Notes: generated by a model not told the origin, from the letters alone. A stretch of 64,000 bases of DNA from Rubrivivax sp. (GCA_027487905.1 JAIYCR010000010.1:1-64000), one strand, 5' to 3'. Positions 32,395 to 42,423 are shown, counted from the stretch's first letter. Numbers and translations are program-made.

Positions 32395-33687
32395 TCAGCG
32401 CATCCACGCCACCGGCGCGGTGACGATCTGCGGGAAGGCGATGAACAGGGCGAGGATCAGCAGGTAGGTGATGAGGAAGGGGTTCACGCCCTTGATCACC
32501 TGGTGCATGGACAGCCGGCCGACGCCGGCCACCACGTTGAGCACCGTGCCCACCGGCGGCGTGATCAGGCCGATGGCGCCGTTGAGCACGAACATCAGGC
32601 CGAAATAGACCGGGTCGATGCCGGCCTTCACCGCGATGGGCAGCATCACCGGCGCGAAGATGAGGATGGTGGGCGTGAGGTCCAGCGCGGTGCCGATGAG
32701 CACCAGCACCAGCATCATCACCACCATCAGCAGCCGGGGGTGCTCCACCAGCGGCCCGAGCCAGCCCGACAGCGTGGACGGCAGGTCGGCCAGCGTGATC
32801 ATGTAGCTGGCCACCTGGGCACCGGCGCACAGGAACATCACGATGGCCGTGGTGCGTGCCGCACGCACCAGCACGCCGTGCAGCTCGGTGAGCTTCATCT
32901 CGCGGTGGATGAAGAGCGACACCGTCAGCGCATAGAAGGCGGCCACCACCGCGGCCTCGGTGGGGGTGAACACGCCCGTCTTCATGCCGCCGATGATGAT
33001 GACGGGCATCAGCAGCGCCCAGCCGGCACGGCCGGTGGCGCGCAGGCGCTCGCGCAGGGGCAGCGGCACGCCTTCGGGCAGGCTCATGTCGCGCAGCACC
33101 AGCTTCCAGGCCACGATGAGCCCCAAGCCCATGATGAGCCCGGGCACGATGCCCGCGACGAAGAGCGCGGAGATCGAGGTGTTGGTCGTCACGCCGTAGA
33201 TGACGAAGGGCATGGACGGCGGAATGATGGGCGCGATGATGCCGCCCGAGGCGATGAGCCCCGCACTGGTGTGCATCGGGTAGCCATGCTGGCGCATCAT
33301 CGGCAGCAGGATGGTGGCCAGGGCGGCGGTGTCGGCCAGCGCCGAGCCGCTCATGCTGGCCATCAGCACCGCCGCGCCGATGGCCACGAAGCCGAGCCCA
33401 CCGCGGATGTGGCCCACCCAGGCCTGGGCCATCTCGATGATCCTGCGGCTGATGCCGCCCGAGTTCATCAGCTCGCCAGCCAGGATGAAAAAGGGCACGG
33501 CCAGCAGCGGGAAGCTGTCCACGCCGGCCACCAGGTTCTGCGCCAGCAGCTGCGTGTCCCAGAAGTCGAGCACGAATGCCATGCCGGCGCCGGTGAGCAC
33601 CAGGGCCAGCGCCATGTTCATGCCCAGCCCCATCAGCACCAGCATGCCCAGGGAGAAGACGAGGAAGGCCTGCGCTTCGGGTGTCAT
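32395..33687 (-). CDS. dctM: TRAP transporter large permease
   Basis: 430 residues with about 12 hydrophobic helices typical of the DctM/ion-transporter superfamily. Conserved segments: VPFFILAGELMNSGGISRRI, SMSGSALADTAALATILLPM, GIIAPIIPPSMPFVIYG and NGAIGLITPPVGTVLNVV. Na+-driven uptake together with DctQ and the receptor. It starts 13 nt after dctQ and ends 56 bp before dctP. Confidence 0.93.
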   Translation of the reverse strand: MTPEAQAFLVFSLGMLVLMGLGMNMALALVLTGAGMAFVLDFWDTQLLAQNLVAGVDSFPLLAVPFFILAGELMNSGGISRRIIEMAQAWVGHIRGGLGFVAIGAAVLMASMSGSALADTAALATILLPMMRQHGYPMHTSAGLIASGGIIAPIIPPSMPFVIYGVTTNTSISALFVAGIVPGLIMGLGLIVAWKLVLRDMSLPEGVPLPLRERLRATGRAGWALLMPVIIIGGMKTGVFTPTEAAVVAAFYALTVSLFIHREMKLTELHGVLVRAARTTAIVMFLCAGAQVASYMITLADLPSTLSGWLGPLVEHPRLLMVVMMLVLVLIGTALDLTPTILIFAPVMLPIAVKAGIDPVYFGLMFVLNGAIGLITPPVGTVLNVVAGVGRLSMHQVIKGVNPFLITYLLILALFIAFPQIVTAPVAWMR

Positions 33688-33700
33688 CGGCTTGCTCCGC

Positions 33701-34249
33701 TCATTCGACGTCGGCGCCGTGGCCCAGGTCCAGCGGACGTCGGCTCAGCAGTTCCCAGGCAGCCATCAGCGCAATGGCCACGCAGCACAGGAAGGCGGGC
33801 AGCGGCAGCAGGGCGGTGGGATAGCCCAGCACCACCGAGCGGCTGCCCATGCCCACCAGCACCTGCTGCCAGGCCCCCCAGGCGACCAGGCCCGCGCCGG
33901 CGATCACCCCCCCGCGCACCAGCAGGCTCAGGACGGCGAAGAGCAAGGGGCGCCGCCGCGTGAGCATCAGCAGGCTGGTGAAGGCCATGTGCTGGCCCAG
34001 CGGATAGGCCGCCGCCGCACCGATGAACACCATCCACACGAAGAGCAGGCGCGAGAGCTCCTCGCTGGCCGCGATGCCGCTGCCAAAACCGTAGCGCAGC
34101 ACCACGTTGACGAAGACCGCCAGCGCCATCACCGCCAGGCACAGCGCCATGGCCACGTTGGCGAGCCTTTGCGGAAATGAAGCGGCCGCATCGACCGGCT
34201 GTTCAGCCGGCGGTCCAGCCGGCCGCGCGGGGCGGGTGGGGGGCTTCAT
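33701..34249 (-). CDS. dctQ: TRAP transporter small permease
   Basis: 182 residues with four membrane helices (about 30-50, 65-85, 100-125, 140-160). Typical DctQ segments are FVNVVLRYGFGSGIAASEEL and FVWMVFIGAAAAYPLGQHMA. The N-terminal 25 residues are Pro-rich. The ATG overlaps the gluconokinase stop (ATGA), coupling transport and phosphorylation. Confidence 0.9.
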   Translation of the reverse strand: MKPPTRPARPAGPPAEQPVDAAASFPQRLANVAMALCLAVMALAVFVNVVLRYGFGSGIAASEELSRLLFVWMVFIGAAAAYPLGQHMAFTSLLMLTRRRPLLFAVLSLLVRGGVIAGAGLVAWGAWQQVLVGMGSRSVVLGYPTALLPLPAFLCCVAIALMAAWELLSRRPLDLGHGADVE

Positions 34250-34770
34250 CGATGGTCTCCTTCGAGGGACGACGCCGGGCGCGACGCGACCAGCCAGGCG
34301 CTGGCCAGCGCCTGCAGTTCGGCCAGCGATCGGGTGGCGTCCAGGCGCAGGACATCGGCCTCGCCCACCGGCGACTCCAGCGTGGCGAACTGGTTGTCCA
34401 CCAGGTCGGACGAGAAGAAATGGCCGGGACGGCGCTCGACACGTTCCCGCGCGGCCTCCCGGTCCAGGTCGAGGAAGACGAAGCGCAGGTCCGGCGCGAC
34501 GCTGCGCAGCCGGTCGCGGTAGCCCCGCTTGAGCGCCGAGCAGGTCAGCACCGCGCCCGACGCCGCATGATCCTGCAGCCGCCCGCCCAGCGTGTGCAGC
34601 CAGCCGGCGCGGTCGGCGTCGGTGAGCGCGATGCCCTGGCTCATCCGGGCCTTGTTGGCCGCGCTGTGGTGGTCGTCGCCTTCGATCAGCGGCAGGCCCA
34701 GCACCTGGGCCAGGGCCGCCCCCACGCTGGATTTGCCGCAACCGGCGACGCCCATGACCACCACCCGCAC
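34246..34770 (-). CDS. gntK: Gluconokinase
   Basis: About 174 residues from a GTG start; ATP-dependent phosphorylation of D-gluconate to 6-phosphogluconate. The P-loop VVMGVAGCGKSSVG is at the N-terminus, followed by EGDDHHSAANKARMSQGIAL (substrate site), CSALKRGYRDRLR and GHFFSSDLVDNQFATLE, all typical of GntK. The start is placed so that VRVVVMG matches the family N-terminus; an upstream TTG at 34857 would put coding sequence over an operator and is less likely. First gene of an operon with a TRAP transporter, opposite a LacI-type regulator. Confidence 0.92.
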   Translation of the reverse strand: MRVVVMGVAGCGKSSVGAALAQVLGLPLIEGDDHHSAANKARMSQGIALTDADRAGWLHTLGGRLQDHAASGAVLTCSALKRGYRDRLRSVAPDLRFVFLDLDREAARERVERRPGHFFSSDLVDNQFATLESPVGEADVLRLDATRSLAELQALASAWLVASRPASSLEGDHR

Positions 34771-34836
34771 CGGCAAGGGCGTGCCCCCGTCGGCGAGGTC
34801 GGGTGGGGCTAGTCGAGGACGGGAGGGCTGTGTCAC

Positions 34837-34854
34837 TTGGACAGCGCTATCCAA
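34837..34854. promoter_or_regulatory. Operator 1 for the LacI-type regulator
   Basis: TTGGACAGCGCTATCCAA is an almost perfect even-centred palindrome (one mismatched pair), 67 bp upstream of the gntK start. The central GCGC fits LacI-family operators. It shares TAGCGCTATCC-type core with the second site at 34978-34991. Confidence 0.7.
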
Positions 34855-34977
34855 CAAGGGTCAGAAAAAGGGCGAATGCCGCTCAGGGACGGCTTTCGCC
34901 ACGGTCAGGCCCGGTGCCGATGTTGGCGCCACCGGCGCTCGTCGATGAGGCGGATGGGGCGCTCGGCACAGGTGTCT

Positions 34978-34991
34978 GGATAGCGCTATCC
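34978..34991. promoter_or_regulatory. Operator 2 for the LacI-type regulator
   Basis: GGATAGCGCTATCC is a perfect palindrome (T and T flank it), 40 bp upstream of the regulator ATG. Its centre lies 139 bp from that of operator 1, so both autoregulation and DNA looping are plausible. Confidence 0.7.
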
Positions 34992-35031
34992 TAGCCCACC
35001 GCCACCCGGCCCCCTGCTCAGGCATAACCCT

Positions 35032-36084
35032 ATGTCCGATTCACCGCTTCGCCCCCGGGCCACCGGACGCACCACCCTGGCCGACGTGGCGCGCGACGCA
35101 GGCGTGAGCCCCATCACCGTATCGCGCGCGCTGCGCGGCGAGCGTGCGGTGGACCCTGCGCTGGTCGAGCGGGTTCGGCTGTCGGCGCACAAGCTGGGCT
35201 ATGTGCCGGATCCAGCGGCGCGGGCCCTCGCCTCGCGGCGAAGTTCCCAGGTGGTGGTGCTGGTGCCGCTGCTGAGCAACCAGCTGTTCGTGGACCTGCT
35301 CGAGGCGGCCCAGGGCACGCTGCGGGCGGCGGGCTACCAGACGCTGGTGGGCATCACCCACTACGACGCGGCCGAGGAGGAGCAGCTGCTGCGCGAGCTG
35401 CTGCTGCACCGCCCCGCTGGCCTGCTGATCACCGGCTGGCAACACAGCCAGGGCACCCGGCAGCTGCTGGCGGCCAGCGAGATTCCCTGCGTGCACCTGA
35501 TGGAACTCGAGCCGGCAGGCACCGGCGGCGACACCGGCACCGCGCCGGGCCGCCACTGCGTGGGCTTCTCCCAGGCCGACGCCGCAGCGGCGCTGACCGA
35601 ACACCTGCTGCAGCGCGGGCGGCGGCGCATCGCCTTCGCTGCCGCGCAGCTCGACGCCCGCACCCTGCAGCGTCTGGAAGGCTGGCGCCTGCGCCTGCAG
35701 CGCGAGGGACTGCACGAGCCGGCACTGGAGTGGCTGGACCCGTCGCCGTCCTCGATGGCGCTGGGCGGCGACATGTTCGCCCGCATCCGCAGCGAGGCAC
35801 CCGAGGTGGACGCCATCTTCTTCAACAACGACGACCTCGCCCACGGCGCCTTGCTGCAGGCGCTTCGCCTGCAGGTGCAGGTTCCGCAGCAGGTGGCCGT
35901 CGTCGGCTTCAACGACCTGCCGGGTTCGGACCAGACGCTGCCCCCGCTGACCACGGTGCGCACGCCGCGCGCGGACATCGGCCGGCAGGCGGCGCAACGG
36001 CTGCTGGCGCTGCTGCGCGGCGAGCCGGTCACCCCGCGTGCGCTGGATGTGGGCTACGAGCTCGTCGTTCGCGCCAGCAGCTAA
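35032..36084 (+). CDS. LacI-family transcriptional regulator (gluconate-type)
   Basis: 350 residues. N-terminal LacI helix-turn-helix TLADVARDAGVSPITVSRAL (about 15-34) and hinge LGYVPDPAARALASRRS; the rest is the periplasmic-binding-like sensor domain (from about 65) with GRRRIAFAA and DAIFFNNDDLAHGAL. Close in layout to GntR-type gluconate repressors. It diverges from gntK-dctQMP with two matching palindromes in between, so it probably represses that operon until a sugar acid is present. Confidence 0.88.
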   Translation: MSDSPLRPRATGRTTLADVARDAGVSPITVSRALRGERAVDPALVERVRLSAHKLGYVPDPAARALASRRSSQVVVLVPLLSNQLFVDLLEAAQGTLRAAGYQTLVGITHYDAAEEEQLLRELLLHRPAGLLITGWQHSQGTRQLLAASEIPCVHLMELEPAGTGGDTGTAPGRHCVGFSQADAAAALTEHLLQRGRRRIAFAAAQLDARTLQRLEGWRLRLQREGLHEPALEWLDPSPSSMALGGDMFARIRSEAPEVDAIFFNNDDLAHGALLQALRLQVQVPQQVAVVGFNDLPGSDQTLPPLTTVRTPRADIGRQAAQRLLALLRGEPVTPRALDVGYELVVRASS

Positions 36085-36274
36085 GGGGCCCGTGCACCCC
36101 GGCCTGCGGCGCCGCTGCGCGCGCGCCAGGGTGGCCGCTCACCCGGATGCTCCGCATAATGGCTCGGACAGGCGCGCAAGCGCCGACCTGGCGATGCTGG
36201 CACGAGGCGTGCTCGCCCCAGCGCCACGGGGGCGCCCGGTTCGGCGGGCCGCCAGACTCCTCAAGGGGTGACGC

Positions 36275-36685
36275 ATGCAAGTCGGAGAGATGATCGTGGC
36301 CGGTGGCGTCATCGCGCTGTGCGCGGTGCTGCTGCTGAGGTTGGCCCTGGGCGAGCGACGCCGCGAGCGCTTCGACGGCGCCCTGCGTCGCGCCTGGCAG
36401 CGCTACCCGCTGCGCGTCTGGCACGCATGGCAGCGCTCACGCGAGCGCCGCCGACGCGACCGGCTCGATGCCGTGCGCCGCGAAGCCGACCAGCGCCTGC
36501 GGCAATCCGCCGAAGACGAAGCCCGGCAGCTGATCGCCCGTGCGCGGGAGCGCGCCGGTGCCCGCCCCGGCTCGGCGGGCGGCACGCCGCCCGAAGTGGA
36601 GCGAGAAGGCAATGTGCTGCGCCCCAAGGCCTTCCGCAAAGCCGAACCGGGCACCACCCAGCCCGGCAGCGACACGCTGCACTGA
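36275..36685 (+). CDS. Hypothetical Arg-rich protein with N-terminal membrane anchor
   Basis: 136 residues. Residues about 6-26 (MIVAGGVIALCAVLLLRLAL) form one membrane helix. The following 70 residues are highly charged and Arg-rich, probably helical, and the C-terminal 45 residues are Gly/Pro-rich and unstructured. No family recognised. AGGGGTG precedes the ATG. The 190 bp upstream, after the LacI gene, hold no gene I can support. It is convergent with the zinc peptidase gene. Confidence 0.55.
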   Translation: MQVGEMIVAGGVIALCAVLLLRLALGERRRERFDGALRRAWQRYPLRVWHAWQRSRERRRRDRLDAVRREADQRLRQSAEDEARQLIARARERAGARPGSAGGTPPEVEREGNVLRPKAFRKAEPGTTQPGSDTLH

Positions 36686-36728
36686 AGGGCCGAGGGACGC
36701 ACGCCGGAGCCGGGGAGCGAGCCCCCGC

Positions 36729-37607
36729 TCAGAGCGAGCGGGCGTCGAAGGTGTTGCACTGGCGCAGGTCGCCGCTTTCCAGGCCCTTGCGAAGCCAGTT
36801 CTGGCGCTGCCGGCTGGTGCCGTGGGTGAAGCTCTCGGGCACCACGCTGCCCCGGGCCTTGCGCTGCAAGGTGTCGTCGCCGATCTGCGCGGCCGCATTC
36901 AGGCCCGCTTCCACGTCGCCCGGCTCCAGGATGCGGCGCTGGCGGTTGGCATGGAAGGCCCACACGCCGGCGAAGCAGTCGGCCTGAAGTTCCAGGCGCA
37001 CGCTCATCAGGTTCTGCTCGGCCTGCGACACGCGGCCCCTCAGGGCCTCGACCTTGGCGGTGATGCCCATCAGGTTCTGCACATGGTGACCCACCTCGTG
37101 CGCAATGACGTAGGCCTGGGCGAACTCGCCCGGCGCACCCATGCCGCGGGCGAGCTGGTCGTAGAAGGACAGGTCGATGTAGACCTTGCGGTCGGCCGGG
37201 AAGTAGAAGGGCCCCATGGCCGACTGGCCGGTGCCGCAGGCGGTGGGCTCGGAGCCGCGGAAGAGCCGCAGCCGCGGCTCCTGGTATTGCGCGCCCATCT
37301 GGCGGAACTGCTCGCGCCAGACATCCTCGGTGTCGGCAAGAACGGTGGAGACGAAGGCGGCCATGCGGTCGCCCGCCGGTGGCGCGGTGGCCGGGCCGGG
37401 CGCGCTTTGGGTGAGGGCCGGCTCGCCGCCACCCAGCACGCTGAGCACCGTCAGCGGGTTGATGCCGAAGGCCCATCCGGCCAGCAGCGCGATGACGATG
37501 GTGCCCAGGCCCACGCCCCGGCCGCCGAGGCGCGGGCCGCCCGCCCGGCCGCCCGAAGCCCGGGCATCCTCGACGTTGTCGCTGCGGCGGTTGCCTTCCC
37601 ATTTCAT
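36729..37607 (-). CDS. Neutral zinc metallopeptidase (YpfJ family)
   Basis: 292 residues. It begins MKWEGNRRSDNVEDARASGG, with a membrane helix at about 35-55 and a peptidase domain. The zinc motif is AHEVGHHVQNLMG (HExxH, near 170) with downstream ELQADCFAGVWA supplying the third ligand. The family is of unknown substrate, annotated as a putative neutral zinc peptidase. AGGAG precedes the ATG. It lies 64 bp downstream of dcd on the same strand. Confidence 0.9.
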   Translation of the reverse strand: MKWEGNRRSDNVEDARASGGRAGGPRLGGRGVGLGTIVIALLAGWAFGINPLTVLSVLGGGEPALTQSAPGPATAPPAGDRMAAFVSTVLADTEDVWREQFRQMGAQYQEPRLRLFRGSEPTACGTGQSAMGPFYFPADRKVYIDLSFYDQLARGMGAPGEFAQAYVIAHEVGHHVQNLMGITAKVEALRGRVSQAEQNLMSVRLELQADCFAGVWAFHANRQRRILEPGDVEAGLNAAAQIGDDTLQRKARGSVVPESFTHGTSRQRQNWLRKGLESGDLRQCNTFDARSL

Positions 37608-37671
37608 GGTGCAGCTCCTGGTGCCCGCAGGCACGGTGCAGGCCCCCGGGAGGGCGGGATGAGAGGACGGC

Positions 37672-38253
37672 TCAGGTCTTGGGCAGCGTGACGCCGCGCT
37701 GGCCCTGGTACTTGCCGCCGCGGTCCCGGTAGCTGGTTTCGCAGACCTCGTCGCTCTCGAAGAACAGCACCTGGGCGCAGCCTTCGCCCGCGTAGATCTT
37801 GGCCGGCAGCGGCGTGGTGTTGCTGAACTCGAGCGTGACGTAGCCCTCCCACTCGGGCTCGAAGGGCGTGACGTTGACGATGATGCCGCAGCGCGCGTAG
37901 GTGCTCTTGCCCAGGCAGATGGTCAGCACGTTGCGCGGAATGCGGAAGTACTCGACGGTGCGGGCGAGCGCGAAGCTGTTGGGCGGAATGATGCAGACGT
38001 CCGACTCGATGTCCACGAAGCTGCGCTCGTCGAAATTCTTCGGGTCCACCACCGTGCTGTAGATGTTGGTGAACACCTTGAACTCGGGCGCGCAGCGGAT
38101 GTCGTATCCGTAGCTGCTGGTGCCGTAGCTGACGATGCGGCGCGTCTCGCCCGAGGCGTCGGTGGTGTGGCGCACCTGCCCGGGCTCGAAGGGGTCGATC
38201 ATTCCGTGCTGCTCGGCCATGCGGCGGATCCAGCGGTCGCTCTTGATGCTCAT
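37672..38253 (-). CDS. dcd: dCTP deaminase
   Basis: 193 residues; deaminates dCTP to dUTP for thymidylate synthesis, cytoplasmic trimer of the dUTPase fold. Signature segments: [34 protein letters not shown] (catalytic Arg and Glu), [20 protein letters not shown] and [16 protein letters not shown]. Length and start agree with the family. Confidence 0.96.
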   Translation of the reverse strand: MSIKSDRWIRRMAEQHGMIDPFEPGQVRHTTDASGETRRIVSYGTSSYGYDIRCAPEFKVFTNIYSTVVDPKNFDERSFVDIESDVCIIPPNSFALARTVEYFRIPRNVLTICLGKSTYARCGIIVNVTPFEPEWEGYVTLEFSNTTPLPAKIYAGEGCAQVLFFESDEVCETSYRDRGGKYQGQRGVTLPKT

Positions 38254-38385
38254 GGCGAGTTTTCCCGTTTCAGCGCCCGGATTCTAGGGAGGGCGGAACC
38301 CCCGCCCCGGCGCAGCCGCTACGATGTCCGTCATCGTGCCGTCATCGGCATGACCCACCCGGCCCCCACCTCGAAGGGCGAACGC

Positions 38386-38943
38386 ATGAATCGCAACTTC
38401 CGCAGCGCCACCGAGCTCATGGTGCAGTACGCCCGCTACCACCGGGACCGCCGCAACATCGCCACCCACTTCGTGGGCGTGCCGCTGATCGTCTTCGGCC
38501 TGAGCGCCCTGCTGTCCCGCCCTGAACTTCGCCTGGGCGAATGGAGCCTCACCCCCATCGCGCTGGTGTGGGCCGCGTCCACGCTGTGGTACCTCACCCG
38601 GGGCAACCTGCTGCTGGGCTCGCTCACCGCGCTGGCCAATGGCCTGCTGATGGCCCTGGCCATCCACCTCACCGAGGGCGCCGGCTGGGGCTGGCTCGCC
38701 TGGGGCTTCGGCGCCTTCGCCGCGGGCTGGGTGATCCAGTTCATCGGGCACTTCTACGAAGGCCGCAAGCCCGCCTTCGTCGACGATCTCGCCGGCCTGC
38801 TGGTCGGTCCGATGTTCCTCGTGGGCGAACTGCTGTTCGCGCTCGGGCTGGCGCGCCGCCTGAGCGAGGACATCGTGCGCGCCGCCGGCCCGACCTACCT
38901 GCGCAACCTGCACCCCGGGCCGAGCGCCAGCGGCGGCCGCTGA
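38386..38943 (+). CDS. DUF962 / Mpo1-like membrane protein
   Basis: 185 residues of the YGL010w/Mpo1 family. Conserved His-containing motifs: YHRDRRNIATHFVGVPLIVF at the N-terminus and FIGHFYEGRKPAFVDD near 125, with four membrane helices. The yeast homologue is an Fe(II)-dependent dioxygenase in 2-hydroxy fatty acid alpha-oxidation; bacterial members are largely untested. An in-frame ATG at 38350 could add 12 residues. Divergent from dcd, convergent with apbC. Confidence 0.85.
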   Translation: MNRNFRSATELMVQYARYHRDRRNIATHFVGVPLIVFGLSALLSRPELRLGEWSLTPIALVWAASTLWYLTRGNLLLGSLTALANGLLMALAIHLTEGAGWGWLAWGFGAFAAGWVIQFIGHFYEGRKPAFVDDLAGLLVGPMFLVGELLFALGLARRLSEDIVRAAGPTYLRNLHPGPSASGGR

Positions 38944-38972
38944 GGTCCGCCGGGGCCGGGCCGAACCCGGCC

Positions 38973-40064
38973 TCAGGTGTCCTTGCTCACCGTGATGGTG
39001 GGAAATCGGGTGGAGAAGTCCTTGCTGCGCTGTGCGATCTTCACCGCCACCCGGCTGGCCACCGCCCGGTAGAGCGCGGCGATCTCGCCCAGCGGCTGGG
39101 CCACCACCGTCGGGCGGCCGGCATCGGCGTCTTCGCGGATGCGCAGGTTCAGCGGCAGCGCGCCGAGGTAGTCCACGCCGAAGTCGGTGGCCATGCGCTG
39201 GCCGCCGCCCTCGCCGAACACATGCTCGACATGGCCACAGCGCTCGCAGACGTGCACGGCCATGTTCTCCACGATGCCCAGGATGGGCACGCCCACCTTC
39301 TCGAACATGCGAACGCCCTTCTTGGCGTCGATGAGCGCGATGTCCTGGGGCGTGGTCACGATGACCGCTCCGGTCAGCGGCACCCGCTGGCTGAGCGTGA
39401 GCGCGATGTCGCCGGTGCCAGGCGGCATGTCCACGATCAGATAGTCCAGGTCCTTCCAGTTCGTCTGGCGCAGCAGCTGCTCCAGCGCCTGGGTGGCCAT
39501 GGGGCCACGCCACACCATGGCCTGGTCCTCGGCCACCAGGAAGCCGATGGAGTTGACCTGCACGCCGTAGTTCTGCAGCGGCTCCATGGTCTTGCCGTCG
39601 CTGCTGTCGGGCCGACCGGACAGGCCCATGAGCAGCGGCTGGCTGGGGCCGTAGATGTCGGCATCGAGGATGCCCACGCGGGCGCCTTCGGCCGCCAGCG
39701 CCAGCGCCAGGTTGGCCGCGGTGGTGCTCTTGCCCACGCCGCCCTTGCCCGAGGCCACCGCCACGATGTTCTTCACCCCCGGCAGCAGCTGCACGCCGCG
39801 CTGCACCGCATGGGCGGCGATGCGGGTGGCGATGTCGACCTCGACTTCGTCGAGTTCGCCGGTCTGCCGCGCCGCCTGCACCAGCGCGTCGCGCAGCGCC
39901 GCGTGCTGGCTGCGGGCCGGGTAGCCGAGCTCGAGCGCCAGCCGGGCCGAGCGCACGCCCAGCGACAGCACCCGAAGTTGCCGAGCGGCGACGAGGCCGC
40001 TGCCGGTGTTGGGGTCGACGACGGACTTCAGGGCTTCGAGCAGCGCGGTTTCAGTCAGGGGCAT
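38973..40064 (-). CDS. apbC: Iron-sulfur cluster carrier protein ApbC (Mrp)
   Basis: 363 residues. An N-terminal DUF59/MIP18 domain (about 1-85) is followed by a ParA/MinD-type ATPase with the deviant P-loop VASGKGGVGKSTTAANLALA (about 103-122), DADIYGPSQPLLMG and DMPPGTGDIALTLSQ. The metal-binding pair CERCG near 272 holds the Fe-S cluster that is transferred to apoproteins. It diverges from metG across 153 bp, a common arrangement. Confidence 0.95.
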   Translation of the reverse strand: MPLTETALLEALKSVVDPNTGSGLVAARQLRVLSLGVRSARLALELGYPARSQHAALRDALVQAARQTGELDEVEVDIATRIAAHAVQRGVQLLPGVKNIVAVASGKGGVGKSTTAANLALALAAEGARVGILDADIYGPSQPLLMGLSGRPDSSDGKTMEPLQNYGVQVNSIGFLVAEDQAMVWRGPMATQALEQLLRQTNWKDLDYLIVDMPPGTGDIALTLSQRVPLTGAVIVTTPQDIALIDAKKGVRMFEKVGVPILGIVENMAVHVCERCGHVEHVFGEGGGQRMATDFGVDYLGALPLNLRIREDADAGRPTVVAQPLGEIAALYRAVASRVAVKIAQRSKDFSTRFPTITVSKDT

Positions 40065-40217
40065 GGCGGGATGGAGGTGGAGGCGGTGGGGCGTCGGCCC
40101 GTGGTGCGTCGAGTCTAGCGGCCGGGCTGCGCAGGGCCGCCCACCGGTGGGCGCCGCCTACACTGTTCGCCCCTGCAGCCGTCCGCGCGGCACCCCTGCC
40201 CGCCCCGTCAGCCCGCC

Positions 40218-42359
40218 ATGCCCCGCCAGCTCTTCGTCACCACCGCCCTGCCCTACGCCAATGCGCCCTTCCACATCGGGCACATGATGGAGTACATCCA
40301 GGCCGACATCTGGGTGCGGGCCCAGCGCCTGCAAGGCGCCGCGGTGCACTTCGTCTGCGCCGACGACGCCCATGGCGCACCCATCATGATCGCCGCCGAG
40401 AAGGCCGGCCAGACGCCGCAGGCCTTCGTGGCCGCCATCGCCGCGGGACGCAAGGCCTACCTGGACGGCTTTCACATCGCCTTCGACCACTGGCACTCGA
40501 CCGACGCGCCGGAGAACCACGCGCTCGCGCAGTCCATCTACCGAGCGCTGCGCGAGTCCGGGCTCGTCGCCATCCGCTCGGTCGAACAGTTCTTCGACCC
40601 GGTCAAGGGCATGTTCCTGCCCGACCGCTACATCAAGGGCGAGTGCCCGAAGTGCGGCGCCAAGGACCAGTACGGCGACTCCTGCGAGGTGTGCGGCGCG
40701 GTCTATTCGCCCACCGAGCTGAAGAACCCGTACTCGGCGCTCTCGGGTGCCACACCGCAGCTGCGCTCGAGCGAGCACCACTTCTTCCGGCTGTCCGACC
40801 CGCGCTGCGTGGCCTTCCTGCGCGAGTGGACCGGCGACGGCCGCCTGCAGCCGGAGGTGGCCAACAAGATCCGCGAGTGGTTCGAGCCGCGCCGCGACGA
40901 GGCCGGGCAGACGGTGAGCGAGCATGGCCTGGCCGACTGGGACATCAGCCGCGATGCGCCCTACTTCGGCATCGAGATCCCGGATGCACCGGGCAAGTAC
41001 TTCTACGTCTGGCTGGATGCGCCCATCGGCTACCTGGCCTCGCTGAAGGCCTGGTTCGACTCGGGCGGTGCGCGCTCGCGCGGCGAGGCCCGGGACTTCG
41101 AGACCTTCCTGGCCGACCCGTCCACCGAGCAGGTGCACTTCATCGGCAAGGACATCACCTACTTCCACACCCTCTTCTGGCCGGCCATGCTGAAGTTCAG
41201 CGGCCGCAAGGTGCCCGACCGGGTGCATGTGCACGGCTTCGTCACGGTGAATGCCGAGAAGATGAGCAAGAGCCGCGGCACCGGCATCAGCCCGCTGCGC
41301 TACCTCGAGCTCGGCCTGAACCCGGAGTGGCTGCGCTACTACCTGGCCACCAAGCTGAACCCGCGGGTCGAGGACATCGACTTCAACCCCGAGGACTTCG
41401 TCGCCCGCGTCAACAGCGATCTGGTAGGCAAGTACGTCAACATCGCCAGCCGGGCCGCGGGCTTCCTGGCCAAGCGTTTCGGCGCTCGGCTGTCGGCCGA
41501 CCTGGGCGTTGAAGGCCGGGCACTGCTCGATGCGATGCGCGGCCAGATGGACGGCATCGCCGCGCACTATGGCGAGCGCGACTTCGCCCGGGCGCTGCGC
41601 GAGCTGATGGCCCTGGCCGACCGGGTGAACGCCTATGTGGACCAGCACAAGCCCTGGGAACTCGCCCGCCAGGACGGCATGGACGCGGCACTGCACGACG
41701 TGTGCAGCGTGTGCATCGAAGCCTTCCGGCTGCTCACCATCGGCCTCAAGCCGGTGCTGCCGGCACTGGCCGCGCGGGTCGAGGAATTCCTGCGGGTCGA
41801 GCCGCTGGACTTCGCTTCGGCCCGCCGTTCGCTGGGCGCGCACACCATCGGTGCCTACCAGCACCTGATGCAGCGGGTGGACGCCGGGCAGGTGGAGGCG
41901 CTGCTGACGCCGCCGGCGCCGGCATCCGCGCCAACCCCGGCCACCCTGCCCGCCGCCGCCATCGAGCCGCAGGCCGCCTCGGGCGAGGCGCCGCTGCCGG
42001 GCGGCGAGGCACTGGCCGCGGGCATCGGCATCGACGAATTCACCCGCGTGGACCTGCGCATCGCGCGCATCGTGGCCTGCGAGGCGGTGGCCGGCAGCAC
42101 CAAGCTGCTGCGGCTCACACTGGATGTCGGCGAGGGCCGGCACCGCAACGTGTTCTCGGGCATCGCGTCGGCCTACCAGCCCGAGCAGCTGGTGGGCAAG
42201 CTGACGGTGGTGGTGGCCAACCTCGCGCCCCGGAAGATGAAGTTCGGCGTCAGCGAAGGCATGGTGCTGGCGGCCAGCCACGCGGACGAGAAGGTCGCGC
42301 CGGGCGTGTTCGTGCTTGAGCCCTGGCCGGGCGCGCAACCGGGCATGCGGGTGCGCTGA
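40218..42359 (+). CDS. metG: Methionyl-tRNA synthetase
   Basis: 713 residues. Class I synthetase with HIGH motif ([10 protein letters not shown], near 18), a four-Cys zinc knuckle ([20 protein letters not shown], about 141-160), the KMSKS loop ([11 protein letters not shown], near 350) and an anticodon-binding helical domain. After an Ala/Pro-rich linker (about 560-595) a C-terminal EMAP/Trbp-type tRNA-binding domain ([20 protein letters not shown] to end) allows dimerisation. Essential for translation. Confidence 0.97.
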   Translation: MPRQLFVTTALPYANAPFHIGHMMEYIQADIWVRAQRLQGAAVHFVCADDAHGAPIMIAAEKAGQTPQAFVAAIAAGRKAYLDGFHIAFDHWHSTDAPENHALAQSIYRALRESGLVAIRSVEQFFDPVKGMFLPDRYIKGECPKCGAKDQYGDSCEVCGAVYSPTELKNPYSALSGATPQLRSSEHHFFRLSDPRCVAFLREWTGDGRLQPEVANKIREWFEPRRDEAGQTVSEHGLADWDISRDAPYFGIEIPDAPGKYFYVWLDAPIGYLASLKAWFDSGGARSRGEARDFETFLADPSTEQVHFIGKDITYFHTLFWPAMLKFSGRKVPDRVHVHGFVTVNAEKMSKSRGTGISPLRYLELGLNPEWLRYYLATKLNPRVEDIDFNPEDFVARVNSDLVGKYVNIASRAAGFLAKRFGARLSADLGVEGRALLDAMRGQMDGIAAHYGERDFARALRELMALADRVNAYVDQHKPWELARQDGMDAALHDVCSVCIEAFRLLTIGLKPVLPALAARVEEFLRVEPLDFASARRSLGAHTIGAYQHLMQRVDAGQVEALLTPPAPASAPTPATLPAAAIEPQAASGEAPLPGGEALAAGIGIDEFTRVDLRIARIVACEAVAGSTKLLRLTLDVGEGRHRNVFSGIASAYQPEQLVGKLTVVVANLAPRKMKFGVSEGMVLAASHADEKVAPGVFVLEPWPGAQPGMRVR

Positions 42360-42423
42360 ACGCCGGACAGCGACGCCCGCCTGGATCAGCCCCGGTTCAG
42401 CTTCGCCGCGCACGATGCGGCGC

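Noticed and set aside
34771-34857. TTG start giving a longer gluconokinase
   Set aside because: It would place an operator palindrome inside the first codons; family N-termini begin right before the P-loop.
36085-36274. Possible tRNA or small RNA gene in the 190-bp gap after the LacI-type gene
   Set aside because: No cloverleaf, T-loop motif or terminator hairpin with a U-tract could be found; only a weak GGGG/CCCC pairing.
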